Below are positions 8,534 to 17,341 of a DNA stretch of 64,000 nucleotides, piece by piece. Made by a program: the position numbers and the translations under genes. The DNA is taken from contig NZ_OY762999.1 of assembly GCF_963666665.1 (NCBI RefSeq), positions 2,795,501-2,859,500 of the forward strand, given 5' to 3'. Below the pieces are notes generated by a model, which had not been told where the DNA came from, made no database searches, and worked only from the letters and a program-made list of their open reading frames with translations. Within the stretch, counting starts at the first letter, position 1. Each line of letters opens with the position of its first letter. The stretch is from Maridesulfovibrio sp. (GTDB lineage: Bacteria > Desulfobacterota > Desulfovibrionia > Desulfovibrionales > Desulfovibrionaceae).

Positions 8534-9364
8534 ATGTCCCAGTATCAGGAACTAGAAAATTTCGCCGCCGAGCTGCGCAAATCCATAATCACCATGAACT
8601 GCTATGCCGGATCAGGCCATCCGGGCGGTTCGCTTTCCTGCGTGGAAGTTGTCAGCTGGATTTTTGCCAATGAAATGAATTTCAGCCCTGAAAATATGAC
8701 TGATCTCTACCGGGACCGCTTCATTCTCTCCAAAGGCCATTCCTGCCTTACCCTCTACGCAGCACTGGCAGAAAAGGGTTTTTTCTCCAAGGAAGAATTC
8801 AAGAAACTGCGTCACGCCGACGGCATGCTGCAAGGCCACCCGGACCGAATCAAAACACCGGGAGTGGAATTCAATTCCGGTTCTCTGGGACAGGGGTTTT
8901 CTTTCGCTCTGGGCTGCGCTCTGGGAGCAAAACGGGCCAAAAGAGACAACCGAACCTATGTACTGCTCGGAGACGGGGAACTGAACGAAGGCCAGATCTG
9001 GGAAGGCTGTATGTTCGCTGCCCACCATAAACTGGACAACATCGTTGCCGTAGTGGACTACAATAAATTTCAGAGCGATGACCTTAACGAAAACATTACC
9101 GCCCTTGAACCGCTGAACGACAAATTCAAGGCTTTCGGCTGGCAGGTAATTGAAGTTGACGGCCACGATTTCCGCGAAATTGAAAACGCTTTCTACCGTG
9201 CGCGGACAACAGTGGGCAAACCGACCATGATTATCGCCCATACGGTCAAGGGCAAAGGGATTTCATACATGGAGAACGTTCCCAAATGGCACGGCAGCCT
9301 CTGCCCCACCGGAGAAGAAAGAAAATGTGCCCTGCGCGAATGCGGATGCGAGGAGCTGGAATAA
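8534..9364 (+). CDS. Transketolase, N-terminal (TPP-binding) subunit, copy 1
   Basis: A 276-residue chain equal to the first third of transketolase. It contains the substrate-site HPGGSLS near residue 29, ILSKGHS near 68, and the thiamine diphosphate/Mg motif that begins GDGELNEGQIWEG near 149 and closes with VVDYNKFQSD. The C-terminal TVKGKGI matches as well. Together with the next gene it makes a complete heterodimeric enzyme that moves two-carbon ketol units between sugars. The start has AAGGAG 5-6 bases upstream. A second pair occurs at 32134-33853. Confidence 0.88.
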   Translation: MSQYQELENFAAELRKSIITMNCYAGSGHPGGSLSCVEVVSWIFANEMNFSPENMTDLYRDRFILSKGHSCLTLYAALAEKGFFSKEEFKKLRHADGMLQGHPDRIKTPGVEFNSGSLGQGFSFALGCALGAKRAKRDNRTYVLLGDGELNEGQIWEGCMFAAHHKLDNIVAVVDYNKFQSDDLNENITALEPLNDKFKAFGWQVIEVDGHDFREIENAFYRARTTVGKPTMIIAHTVKGKGISYMENVPKWHGSLCPTGEERKCALRECGCEELE

Positions 9365-10293
9365 TGCAGAATATGCGAGACGAATTCGGCAAGGCCCTTG
9401 TGGAGCTTGCCGCCATCCGTAACGATTTCGTGGTCCTTGATGCCGACGTTGCCGGGGGAACCGGAACCTACCATTTCCGCAAGGCCTACCCGGACCGTTT
9501 CATACAATGCGGTATTGCGGAGCAGAACATGTTTTCCATGGCTGCGGGACTGGCGGAGTCAGGAATCATTCCTATCGTGACCTGCTATGCGGTCTTTGCT
9601 TCCATGCGTGCACTGGAACAGGCCCGCAACTCAATAGCCTACCCTGATTTCAACGTGAAAATCGCCGCCAGCCATCTCGGCCTTGATGTAGGACCGGACG
9701 GGGCTACCCATCAGGCACTTGAAGATATTTCCATCTACCGGGCCATCCCCAACATGACCGTGGTCTCACCTGCTGATCCTGTTGAACTTCGAGCTGTACT
9801 GCCCTATCTGCTGGACACCCACGGTCCGCTCTACCTGCGCACCGGACGCAGCCCCCTGCCCGATGTGTTTGATGCGAACACAGATTTTGAACCGGGCAAA
9901 GCTCAAGTTCTTGTTGAAGGCGAAGACTGCACCATCATGGCTGTGGGCGTTATGGTTCACCGGGCCGTGAAGGCAGCACAAGAGTTGGCAAAAGAAGGTA
10001 TTTTCTGTCGCGTACTGAACATGAGCTGGCTCAAACCCATGGACGAAGAAGCGGTCATTAAGGCCGCACAGGAAACCGGAGCCATTGTGTCCTGCGAGGA
10101 TCACAACAAATACGGCGGCCTCGGCGGAGCTGTTATGGAAATAGTCTGTGAAAACCATCCGGTTCCGGTGGAACGGGTGGCAATTGATGATGTTTTCGGC
10201 AGCTCCGGGGAACCGGAAGACCTTGCCCGTGAATACGGGCTCATGCCCGAGGATATCGCAAATGCGGTACGCCGGATCCTGAAACGGAAATAG
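9364..10293 (+). CDS. Transketolase, C-terminal subunit, copy 1
   Basis: A 309-residue chain with the pyrimidine-binding and C-terminal transketolase domains. The catalytic Glu lies in CGIAEQNMFSMAAGLA near residue 50, followed by ASHLGLDVGPDGATHQ and the C-terminal regulatory-type domain. Its ATG overlaps the stop of the N-terminal subunit by one base, so the two are made in equal amounts. The ATG at 9364 is preferred over an in-frame start at 9286 inside the upstream gene. Split transketolases are common in archaea and in sugar-modification loci. The donor and acceptor here are unknown. Confidence 0.87.
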   Translation: MQNMRDEFGKALVELAAIRNDFVVLDADVAGGTGTYHFRKAYPDRFIQCGIAEQNMFSMAAGLAESGIIPIVTCYAVFASMRALEQARNSIAYPDFNVKIAASHLGLDVGPDGATHQALEDISIYRAIPNMTVVSPADPVELRAVLPYLLDTHGPLYLRTGRSPLPDVFDANTDFEPGKAQVLVEGEDCTIMAVGVMVHRAVKAAQELAKEGIFCRVLNMSWLKPMDEEAVIKAAQETGAIVSCEDHNKYGGLGGAVMEIVCENHPVPVERVAIDDVFGSSGEPEDLAREYGLMPEDIANAVRRILKRK

Positions 10294-10300
10294 GAGCACA

Positions 10301-11845
10301 ATGGCTGACCGGAAACGTCTGCTCATAATCGGCACTGCCCAGCTGTGCCACATCAGGAACTTCCTTAACAGCGTGGACCTCAACAGAACGGAAGTGCTGC
10401 TGCTACTTCCCGAGCGTGACCGGGGTGCGTTTGACGGCGAAAAGACCCTTTTTTTCTCCGGAACATTCCACCCACTTCTCCCGCCGTTATTGAAAGCAAT
10501 CCTCACCTTCAGACCTCATAAAACCGTCATTGTCTGCGGTATGACCTACGACCATGACAACGTGGTCCGTGCAGTTTCGTTTTACGCAAATTTCTACAAT
10601 CTACGCATTCAGACCTGTGTCAGAAATGAACTATCCGCAGCCGATCCAAGTCTAAAAAACGGACTGATCAAAGAAATCGGAAAATGGGCAGGGCTTGGTG
10701 CACTTGCCCTGCTGATTAAAGCTGTCTCCATTTTTAAGCCTGTGCGGGTAAGCGAAATCTACTCTTCCCGGCTGGGCCATCTGGCCCTTGATTGCGAACT
10801 ATACCTTTCTGAAAAAGAACTGGGCCGCCATGACGGTTACCTTGACCTTTTCTACTTCAAAGATGGGCAAGTTGCTAACCAGACACTGGGGAAGCTTTTC
10901 TCCCGTAAGATGCATATCAGCAATAACCACCGTTATCTGCTGGAAGCGGTAAATTACTTCAACCTCACGGATAAGCACGGGCTGAAACTGAACACCCGGA
11001 CTATCGCTCTTGGCCGGGATTACGAATGCCTGATCCAACAGACTGAGACCCACGTAAATTTCACTTCAGCGGAACAGGAACAAGGCCGACGGGAAATTGC
11101 CGCCCTTGGACTTGATCCTGATCGTCCGCACGTCTGTTTACTCGGCCGCGACTCCGCTTTCCTGCAACAGACTATGCCCGGAAGTGACGGGGACATGCAG
11201 GAACCCCGCAACATGGATATTTCCACCTTCAAAGCCGGAGCCGAAGAACTGCTGCGACTCGGCTACAACGTGATCAGAATCGGTTCCATTGTGCAGGAAC
11301 CGCTTGAAATCGATCATCCAAATTTTACGGATTACGCATGCAGCGGAAAACAAAATGATTTCATGGACGTTTATCTACCTGCCACATGTGTTTTTTTTAC
11401 GGGAGTCCCCAGCGGGCCGATGCACATTTGCAACACCTTCAGAATTCCATGCCTGCAGGTCAATGTCGCCCGTCTGGAAGTCATCGATTACTGCTCCCCT
11501 GAAGACCTTGCCCTGTTCAAACTCATTCGTTCAGAATCATCAGGACGAATTTTGAGTATTTCCGAAACAATCGACGCCGGAATCAGCAAATGGCCCATTG
11601 AAAACTTTGCAGATTCAGATTTTACGGTTATTGACAATACAGAAGACGAACTGCTGGAAGCTATTAAGGAAATGCATCTACGGGTAAGCGGTGAATGGAA
11701 GACAACTATTGCTGAGGCAAAGTTGCAGCAGGACTATCGATCTTACCTGAAAGTCTCAAACTACAATACTCGGTTTGAAACTCCGATCAGTGCATATTTC
11801 CTTAAAAAACACGCGGACGAACTCTTTAACTCGAAGGACAGCTGA
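10301..11845 (+). CDS. TIGR04372-family glycosyltransferase
   Basis: A 514-residue protein whose middle carries the RLGHLALDCELYL segment (near residue 157), typical of the TIGR04372 putative glycosyltransferases in surface-glycan loci. The C-terminal half has a GT-B-like donor domain: VCLLGRD near 283, then FFTGVPSGPMHICNTF near 365. There is no signal peptide, so it should act on the cytoplasmic side. It ends in a TGATG overlap with the next gene. The family assignment is from memory of the motif, and the sugar transferred is unknown. Confidence 0.65.
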   Translation: MADRKRLLIIGTAQLCHIRNFLNSVDLNRTEVLLLLPERDRGAFDGEKTLFFSGTFHPLLPPLLKAILTFRPHKTVIVCGMTYDHDNVVRAVSFYANFYNLRIQTCVRNELSAADPSLKNGLIKEIGKWAGLGALALLIKAVSIFKPVRVSEIYSSRLGHLALDCELYLSEKELGRHDGYLDLFYFKDGQVANQTLGKLFSRKMHISNNHRYLLEAVNYFNLTDKHGLKLNTRTIALGRDYECLIQQTETHVNFTSAEQEQGRREIAALGLDPDRPHVCLLGRDSAFLQQTMPGSDGDMQEPRNMDISTFKAGAEELLRLGYNVIRIGSIVQEPLEIDHPNFTDYACSGKQNDFMDVYLPATCVFFTGVPSGPMHICNTFRIPCLQVNVARLEVIDYCSPEDLALFKLIRSESSGRILSISETIDAGISKWPIENFADSDFTVIDNTEDELLEAIKEMHLRVSGEWKTTIAEAKLQQDYRSYLKVSNYNTRFETPISAYFLKKHADELFNSKDS

Positions 11846-13050
11846 TGGATACTCCGATTATTCTGATACAAGCCGCATCAAGGGCTTGGAGCGGAGCACC
11901 TGACTGGTGCATGAACGATGTAGACGGACGCCCGGTAGTGGCCCTGACTGTTGAAAGCGCACTCAAAGAATTTCCCGCAGCGGATATTCGAATCATTGCA
12001 CCGGAGTTTGACCGTGGCGGCAAACTTGACGAAATCCCGGCAATGTTCCCGGAGCATCAAATTTCTGTTTTTTACGGATACGACGACAGTCCTCTGGAAC
12101 GCATGATTGCGGCTCTGGAAAATGTTGACGAACAAAGTTTGTTCATCCGGGTGGATGGACTGCACTTCGGCTGGCTGGCCGATCACGCCCGCACCATGCT
12201 TTCACAAGCTGAAAAAGAAGGTTTGGATTGCGTTAAGACCGAAGACGATTTCCCCATCCAGCTCACCTCCGATATCTACAGGCTGAGTGCACTCAAAAAA
12301 GCGCTCTCCATTCTTGAAGAGCGGCCCAACGGTGCACCGTATTGTATCCATCCAAAATTCTTCATGTTCAACGAAGCTGAAGAATTCAAATGCGCCCGCG
12401 TAACCGGACCTGCCGTGAGCGAGCAATGGCTCAAGAAATGCCGTGAAACCGCAGAACAGGTATATACTGCCGGAAACATGAATGTCGGACAACACAAATC
12501 TATCAGTGCCGGAGACCAACTCAGCTTCCATTATGAACTGGCCCTGGACTACATCAGTCCCGAAGCGCAGGTTCTTGATTGTGCCTGCGGTCCCGGATAC
12601 GGGGCAAGGATGCTGGCAGGCAAGGCTGAAAAAGTAGTTGCCGCCGACCTCGACATTGAAACCGTACGTCTAGCCTCATCCGGCAAGTACTTCGACAACA
12701 TCACCTTCCAAACCGGAGATGTGACCTCCCTTAGCTTTGAAGACGGATCTTTTGACGCGGTGACCAGCTTCGAAACAGTGGAACACGTCAATCCCGCACC
12801 TTTCTTCAAAGAAATGGAAAGGGTTCTCAAACCGGGAGGCTTACTTATCCTGAGCACCCCCCAGAACAGCCTTGGACATATCCCGGTAAATTCCCAGCAC
12901 CTGCACGAATTTTCCCTGCAGGAAATCAGCGGGCTTTGCTCTGAACATTTTGAAATCATGCAGACCACGGGCATCAAACAGGGACGCATTGTCTTCCCTG
13001 ATGATCCCAAAGGCCAGAACACCTTTATGGTCTGCCGTAAACCGGCTTAA
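11845..13050 (+). CDS. Nucleotidyltransferase-like / methyltransferase fusion
   Basis: A 401-residue two-domain protein. Residues 1 to about 205 resemble the CMP-sugar synthetase/SpsF fold (MDTPIILIQAASRAWSGAP, then SLFIRVDGLHFGW) but lack the usual glycine-rich GGSKRIP loop, so the activity is doubtful. From about 210 a class I methyltransferase follows, with VLDCACGPGYGARML near 246, FDAVTSFETVEHVN near 303 and LKPGGLLILSTP. Spacing is tight on both sides. It probably methylates a glycan precursor. The front domain may bind the nucleotide-sugar substrate rather than make it (inference). Confidence 0.65.
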   Translation: MDTPIILIQAASRAWSGAPDWCMNDVDGRPVVALTVESALKEFPAADIRIIAPEFDRGGKLDEIPAMFPEHQISVFYGYDDSPLERMIAALENVDEQSLFIRVDGLHFGWLADHARTMLSQAEKEGLDCVKTEDDFPIQLTSDIYRLSALKKALSILEERPNGAPYCIHPKFFMFNEAEEFKCARVTGPAVSEQWLKKCRETAEQVYTAGNMNVGQHKSISAGDQLSFHYELALDYISPEAQVLDCACGPGYGARMLAGKAEKVVAADLDIETVRLASSGKYFDNITFQTGDVTSLSFEDGSFDAVTSFETVEHVNPAPFFKEMERVLKPGGLLILSTPQNSLGHIPVNSQHLHEFSLQEISGLCSEHFEIMQTTGIKQGRIVFPDDPKGQNTFMVCRKPA

Positions 13051-13053
13051 TTT

Positions 13054-14283
13054 ATGCAAAAGACACTCCTCGTGATCGGTGCCGGACTGGAATCCATTCC
13101 AGTGTTGCAAAGGGCAAATGAAATGGGACTGCATGTGGTGGCAGTAGACGCCAACCCGCAGGCTCCCGGATTCGCTCACGCCCATGAATCAGTCATCGGT
13201 TGTGTCTACACCCCGAAAATAACGGTTGCCGCCCTGACCAATTGGTCCCAAAAAGGCGGCAAACCGCATGGGGTCATCTGTGCGGCGGTGGATGCACCGG
13301 GAACCGTTGCGGCAGTGGCGGATCATTTCGGACTGACTGCGGTCAACGCGAAAACAGCCCGTCTGGCAACTGACAAAAAAGCCATGAAGGACCGTTTCAA
13401 AGAACAAGGCATCCCCATCCCGTGGTATCAGGAGATTTTCAGCGCCGGGGAACTGACCAGAATTCTTGATGAACGTCGGGAAACACTGGTCATCAAACCC
13501 GTGGACAGCCGGGGCGCACGCGGGGTGCTTCGTCTTGTTTACGGTTCAACAGATATGCCCGACCCCGCATGGGCATTTGAATGCTCAAAAAAAGAATCCC
13601 CGACAGGTCGGGTCATGGTGGAAAAACATCTCGACGGCCCGCAGATCAGCACCGAGGGATTTGTGGTCAACGGACAGACTTTCTGCCCCGGCTTCTCGGA
13701 CCGCAACTATGAATTTCTGGACCGCTTCGCACCAAACATAATTGAAAACGGTGGAGACCTGCCCTCTTTTCTGGACCAGAATACGCAACAAGCGGTAAAA
13801 GATCTTTCCGGCAAGGCGGCTATGGCCCTCGGCATTGAAAATTCCATGTTCAAAGGTGACATGGTGGTGCATGACGGGAAGCCCTATGTCATTGAAATGG
13901 CCGCCCGTCTTTCCGGGGGCTACTTCTGCTCCCATGAAATTCCATGGAATACCGGAGTTGATTTCACTGGTACTGCCATCAGGCTGGCTCTTGGCGAAAC
14001 ACCTGCCCCCGAGGCTATGACCCCATCCTTCCAAAAAGGCGTAGCCCAGCGTTACATTTTCCCCAAACCGGGTAAGGTGACAGCCATAGAGGGTGTTGAT
14101 AAAGCGCGGGCCATGGACGGAATCAGCATGGTGGAAATACGCACAGCTGTCGGCGAAACCATTTCCCCGGCCACCAGCCATCCGGCCCGAGCCGGAGTTG
14201 TCATGGCAAGGGCTGAAACCCGTGAACAAGCCATCAAACAAGTGGAAGCGGCTGTTGCTTCCATTAGAATCCTTACTGTTTAA
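13054..14283 (+). CDS. ATP-grasp carboxylate-amine ligase-like protein
   Basis: A 409-residue ATP-grasp protein with a Rossmann-like pre-ATP-grasp domain (VIGAGLESIPVLQRA at residues 7-21). The ATP-grasp core follows, with LVIKPVDSRGARGV near 145 and VMVEKHLDGPQIS near 190. The metal-binding segment is VIEMAARLSGGYF near 280. Relatives join a carboxylate to an amine through an acylphosphate. In this glycan operon it could attach an amino acid or amine to an acidic sugar (inference). It starts 3 bases after the upstream stop. No exact family name can be given. Confidence 0.75.
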   Translation: MQKTLLVIGAGLESIPVLQRANEMGLHVVAVDANPQAPGFAHAHESVIGCVYTPKITVAALTNWSQKGGKPHGVICAAVDAPGTVAAVADHFGLTAVNAKTARLATDKKAMKDRFKEQGIPIPWYQEIFSAGELTRILDERRETLVIKPVDSRGARGVLRLVYGSTDMPDPAWAFECSKKESPTGRVMVEKHLDGPQISTEGFVVNGQTFCPGFSDRNYEFLDRFAPNIIENGGDLPSFLDQNTQQAVKDLSGKAAMALGIENSMFKGDMVVHDGKPYVIEMAARLSGGYFCSHEIPWNTGVDFTGTAIRLALGETPAPEAMTPSFQKGVAQRYIFPKPGKVTAIEGVDKARAMDGISMVEIRTAVGETISPATSHPARAGVVMARAETREQAIKQVEAAVASIRILTV

Positions 14284-14288
14284 TTGAT

Positions 14289-16229
14289 ATGAAATTTTTT
14301 GCCATATTCCACCTCAACCTCATGTTCTCTTCCATTCCTGAAGAGAGCCGCCCGGAGGTTATCAAACGCTGCTATTGGCCGCTCTTGAAACTGGTCCAAA
14401 AAGGCTATCCGCTGGGTATTGAGGCTTCTGGAATCACTCTCGAGATCATTCGCGACCTCGATCCACAATGGATTAAAGATTTCAAAGTCCTGCTTCGTTC
14501 CGGCAAAGCCGAATTCATCGGCAGCGGCTACGGACAGATCATCGGCCCCCTTGTTCCTCCGTCATTAAACCGGGCCAACCTCGTCTTAGGCAGACAAACC
14601 GGGGAAAAAATTCTGGCAACGATCCCCCAGATCGCGCTGATCAATGAACAGGCGTGGTCGGCAGGAATGGCTGCACATTATCTGGAGTCAGGCTATAAAG
14701 CAGTTTTCATGGATTACGACAACCCTGCCCGTTACGCTGACTGGGATGAGCATATCCAGCATTTCCCTCAGCGGGCCAAGGGAACCAACGGTGAATCCAT
14801 TCCGGTAATATGGAGCCGTTCCATGGTCTTCCAGAAATTACAGAGATTCGCCCACCGGGAATTGGAACTGGATGAATACCTCGACTACGTAGAGGGGCTG
14901 GGAACCGGAGAAGGCTGGTTACCCATCTACGGCAATGATGCTGAAATTTTTGATTTCCGCCCCCGCCGTTACAAGAATGAAGCCGTGCAGGAAGCGGAAA
15001 GCGAATGGAAACTTATTGAACAGGTATTTAAAATCCTGCTGAAACGCGGTCATGAATTTCAGCTACCCTCTGCTGTGCTTAAGGGATTGGGCCACAAATA
15101 CGGAGGGAATGAGCTTGAGCTGAGTTGTGCCAGTCAGCCTATTCCAGTCAAGAAACAAAGCAAATACAACATCACCCGCTGGGCTCTAAGCGGACGCGAC
15201 GATTTCCAGCTCAATTCCCTTTGCCGTGCTGTCTGTCATAAGCTTGAGCAGGAATTTCCCTTCTGCGCTGATAATGAAGAGAAATGGAGAGACCTCTGCT
15301 TCTGCTGGTCCAGCGATCTGCGCACCCACATCACCGGAAAACGCTATAATGACTCGCTTACAAAACTTGAACAGTTGGCCTTTGCAACCAAGACGGCAGT
15401 CCGCGAACCGTATTTTCAAGTCTCCGGAACTCCGGCCCGCAATCATGGACGCATGCTTACACTGGAATCTGAATGCGCAAATGTAACCCTGAATACTGCC
15501 AAGGGTCTGGCTATACAGGAAGCGTCATTCCGCTCCCATGACAACATCCCCGCATTCGGAACACTCGGACATGGCTACTTTGAAGAAATAGATCTTGGCG
15601 CGGATTTCTTTTCCGGCCATATCATCATGGAAGGTCCGGGAATTCCAAAAGACACCGATCTGGCCAGAATTACGCCGCTTATTTCCGAAAGCGACGAATT
15701 CATCACCGCTTCATGCTCCATAGACTTATATCAAGGCATGCTCGACAAAGCGGTCCGCATCCATAAAAAAAAAGAACAGATAGATATACTGTACCGCTTT
15801 GCGCTGACTTGCAGACCTCCTGGATTCGCCCGCATAGGGCATGTCACCCTGCTCACTGCTGACATGGACCCGACCGGACTTTTCTATTGCAGCAGTAACG
15901 GCGGACAGGAAGAACACTTTTCCCTCAACGGGCTGACCTTTGACCACAGCGATAATATTTCATTTGCCGTATCAGCTTCGCAGGGGCTGGGCATGACCGA
16001 TTCAAAAGTAGTGCTGGGCGGAGCTGAACGGGCCTTGGAAATCAGCCCCCTATATCCTGAACATGGTTTTATCGGCATGATCAAATGCAGGCAGGCCGCG
16101 CCATCGCCTTTTGTACGGATATTCTTCTCCATGCAGGAGATGGACGAGACCAGTACGCGGGGATGCGGACCGGACCCCAAATTTAATTTCAGCACCGGAT
16201 TCAGCATAGAACCCCGGCCCGGAGAATAG
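14289..16229 (+). CDS. Glycoside hydrolase family 57-like protein
   Basis: A 646-residue protein. Its first 300 residues resemble GH57-type (beta/alpha)7 enzymes: FHLNLMFSSIPEESR at the start, EASGITLEI near 40, then EFIGSGYGQIIGPLVPPS. INEQAWSAG near 118 holds a candidate acidic residue. The remaining half is beta-rich, as in GH57 and GH38 C-terminal regions. No signal peptide is present, so it should act in the cytoplasm on a sugar nucleotide, lipid-linked glycan or storage glycan. GH57 assignment is by pattern only. The usual HQP motif is not present. Confidence 0.5.
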   Translation: MKFFAIFHLNLMFSSIPEESRPEVIKRCYWPLLKLVQKGYPLGIEASGITLEIIRDLDPQWIKDFKVLLRSGKAEFIGSGYGQIIGPLVPPSLNRANLVLGRQTGEKILATIPQIALINEQAWSAGMAAHYLESGYKAVFMDYDNPARYADWDEHIQHFPQRAKGTNGESIPVIWSRSMVFQKLQRFAHRELELDEYLDYVEGLGTGEGWLPIYGNDAEIFDFRPRRYKNEAVQEAESEWKLIEQVFKILLKRGHEFQLPSAVLKGLGHKYGGNELELSCASQPIPVKKQSKYNITRWALSGRDDFQLNSLCRAVCHKLEQEFPFCADNEEKWRDLCFCWSSDLRTHITGKRYNDSLTKLEQLAFATKTAVREPYFQVSGTPARNHGRMLTLESECANVTLNTAKGLAIQEASFRSHDNIPAFGTLGHGYFEEIDLGADFFSGHIIMEGPGIPKDTDLARITPLISESDEFITASCSIDLYQGMLDKAVRIHKKKEQIDILYRFALTCRPPGFARIGHVTLLTADMDPTGLFYCSSNGGQEEHFSLNGLTFDHSDNISFAVSASQGLGMTDSKVVLGGAERALEISPLYPEHGFIGMIKCRQAAPSPFVRIFFSMQEMDETSTRGCGPDPKFNFSTGFSIEPRPGE

Positions 16230-16230
16230 A

Positions 16231-17247
16231 ATGAAAAAAACACGTCCCAAACTTTCAGTCTCAATTATCGACACCACGCGAATAACCCCGGAGGAATGGG
16301 ACGGTTATCAATCCTTCCCGACCATTACCGATGTTAACGGAGAGCTGCTGGTGGGCTTCCGCAGGGCTGTGAACATCAGCGAAGACCTGCGCCAGAGAAT
16401 GGATCACGGTATGGCCGGTGACATCTATACCACCCGCTCTACTGACGACGGTCAAACCTTCGAACGCCCGCAACAGATAATCAGCCACGCGGACAACCAT
16501 ACAAACGAACATGACGCCTTGGTCACTCATCTGGGCAACAACAATGTGCTACTCATTTCGCGCACCCATACCTCAGAACTGCGTCGTAACTATTTTTCCC
16601 TGAGCACGGGCGGCGGCAGGACATTTCCTGACCGTCAGCCGCTGGACATTCCCGGCGGGGAGTGGGCCTCTTTCGGACACTTCATTCCTGCTCTAGATGA
16701 TGAAAACACATTCATCGGAACATTTTACAACGGTCCGGGCTGCGGCACCTTCCGCTTAAATCCCAAGACAGGGGAAATATCGGAGCAGTCTTACATCTAC
16801 GAATATTTTCCGGAATACAGGCTCAATGAAACATCTATTACCCGTCTGCCTTCAGGACGGATACTGGCCCTCATGCGTCAAGCTCCTTGCATGGAAGGGT
16901 TATTCAAAGCTACTTCTGATGATGACGGCAGGACATGGTCCACTCCAGAGCCTATCGGAATCTACGGAGAAGCGCCTTCCGTCAAGCTTCTGCCGGACGG
17001 ACGGGTATTGGCGATCTACCGGGGCATGATCCGCAAAAACAAAAAGTGCCGTGTTGCCCTGACAATCTCCGAAGACGGTGGCGAAACATGGAGCCATCCC
17101 CAGACCCTCGCATGGTACAAAGGCGGCAGATTTCACGGCGGTTACGGTGATCTGGCCATTAACGAAAAAGGGCAGGTTATTGCCGTCTACTATATTTCAC
17201 GCAAGCATGAAGGGCCGGTTGTGGAACGGATGGTGCTTGGGGTATAA
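16231..17247 (+). CDS. Sialidase-like (BNR repeat) protein
   Basis: A 338-residue six-bladed beta-propeller type protein. It has four Asp-box repeats (STDDGQTF near 69, STGGGRTF near 128, SDDDGRTW near 230, SEDGGETW near 281). This pattern belongs to the exo-sialidase/neuraminidase superfamily. It has no signal peptide or anchor, unlike secreted sialidases. It begins 1 base after the GH57-like gene, so the pair is surely co-expressed. A cytoplasmic role on pseudaminate- or sialate-type sugars, such as editing or a lyase-like step, is an inference. Confidence 0.65.
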   Translation: MKKTRPKLSVSIIDTTRITPEEWDGYQSFPTITDVNGELLVGFRRAVNISEDLRQRMDHGMAGDIYTTRSTDDGQTFERPQQIISHADNHTNEHDALVTHLGNNNVLLISRTHTSELRRNYFSLSTGGGRTFPDRQPLDIPGGEWASFGHFIPALDDENTFIGTFYNGPGCGTFRLNPKTGEISEQSYIYEYFPEYRLNETSITRLPSGRILALMRQAPCMEGLFKATSDDDGRTWSTPEPIGIYGEAPSVKLLPDGRVLAIYRGMIRKNKKCRVALTISEDGGETWSHPQTLAWYKGGRFHGGYGDLAINEKGQVIAVYYISRKHEGPVVERMVLGV

Positions 17248-17251
17248 TCTT

Positions 17252-17281
17252 TTGACACTACCTCTTTGACCTTCGATTAAT
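17252..17281 (+). promoter_or_regulatory. Possible sigma70 promoter
   Basis: TTGACA at 17252-17257 is followed after 18 bases by ATTAAT (17276-17281), a four-of-six match to the -10 consensus. It lies about 60 bases before the epimerase start and coincides with the change to AT-rich sequence. No transcript evidence is available. Confidence 0.35.
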
Positions 17282-17341
17282 AGTTGCAGATGCGGCTAAT
17301 AAATTTCTTTTATAAACCCAACCACATTGAAAGGACACAAC

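Noticed and set aside
8534..10293. Deoxyxylulose phosphate synthase or dehydrogenase E1 subunits
   Set aside because: The N/C split and motifs (ILSKGH, GDGELNEG, GIAEQNM) are those of transketolase.
13585..14241. Antisense open frame of over 200 codons inside the ATP-grasp gene
   Set aside because: It lies fully opposite a well-supported gene, has no recognisable motif, and similar frames occur opposite other GC-rich genes here (for example 5292-6053 and 9766-10506).
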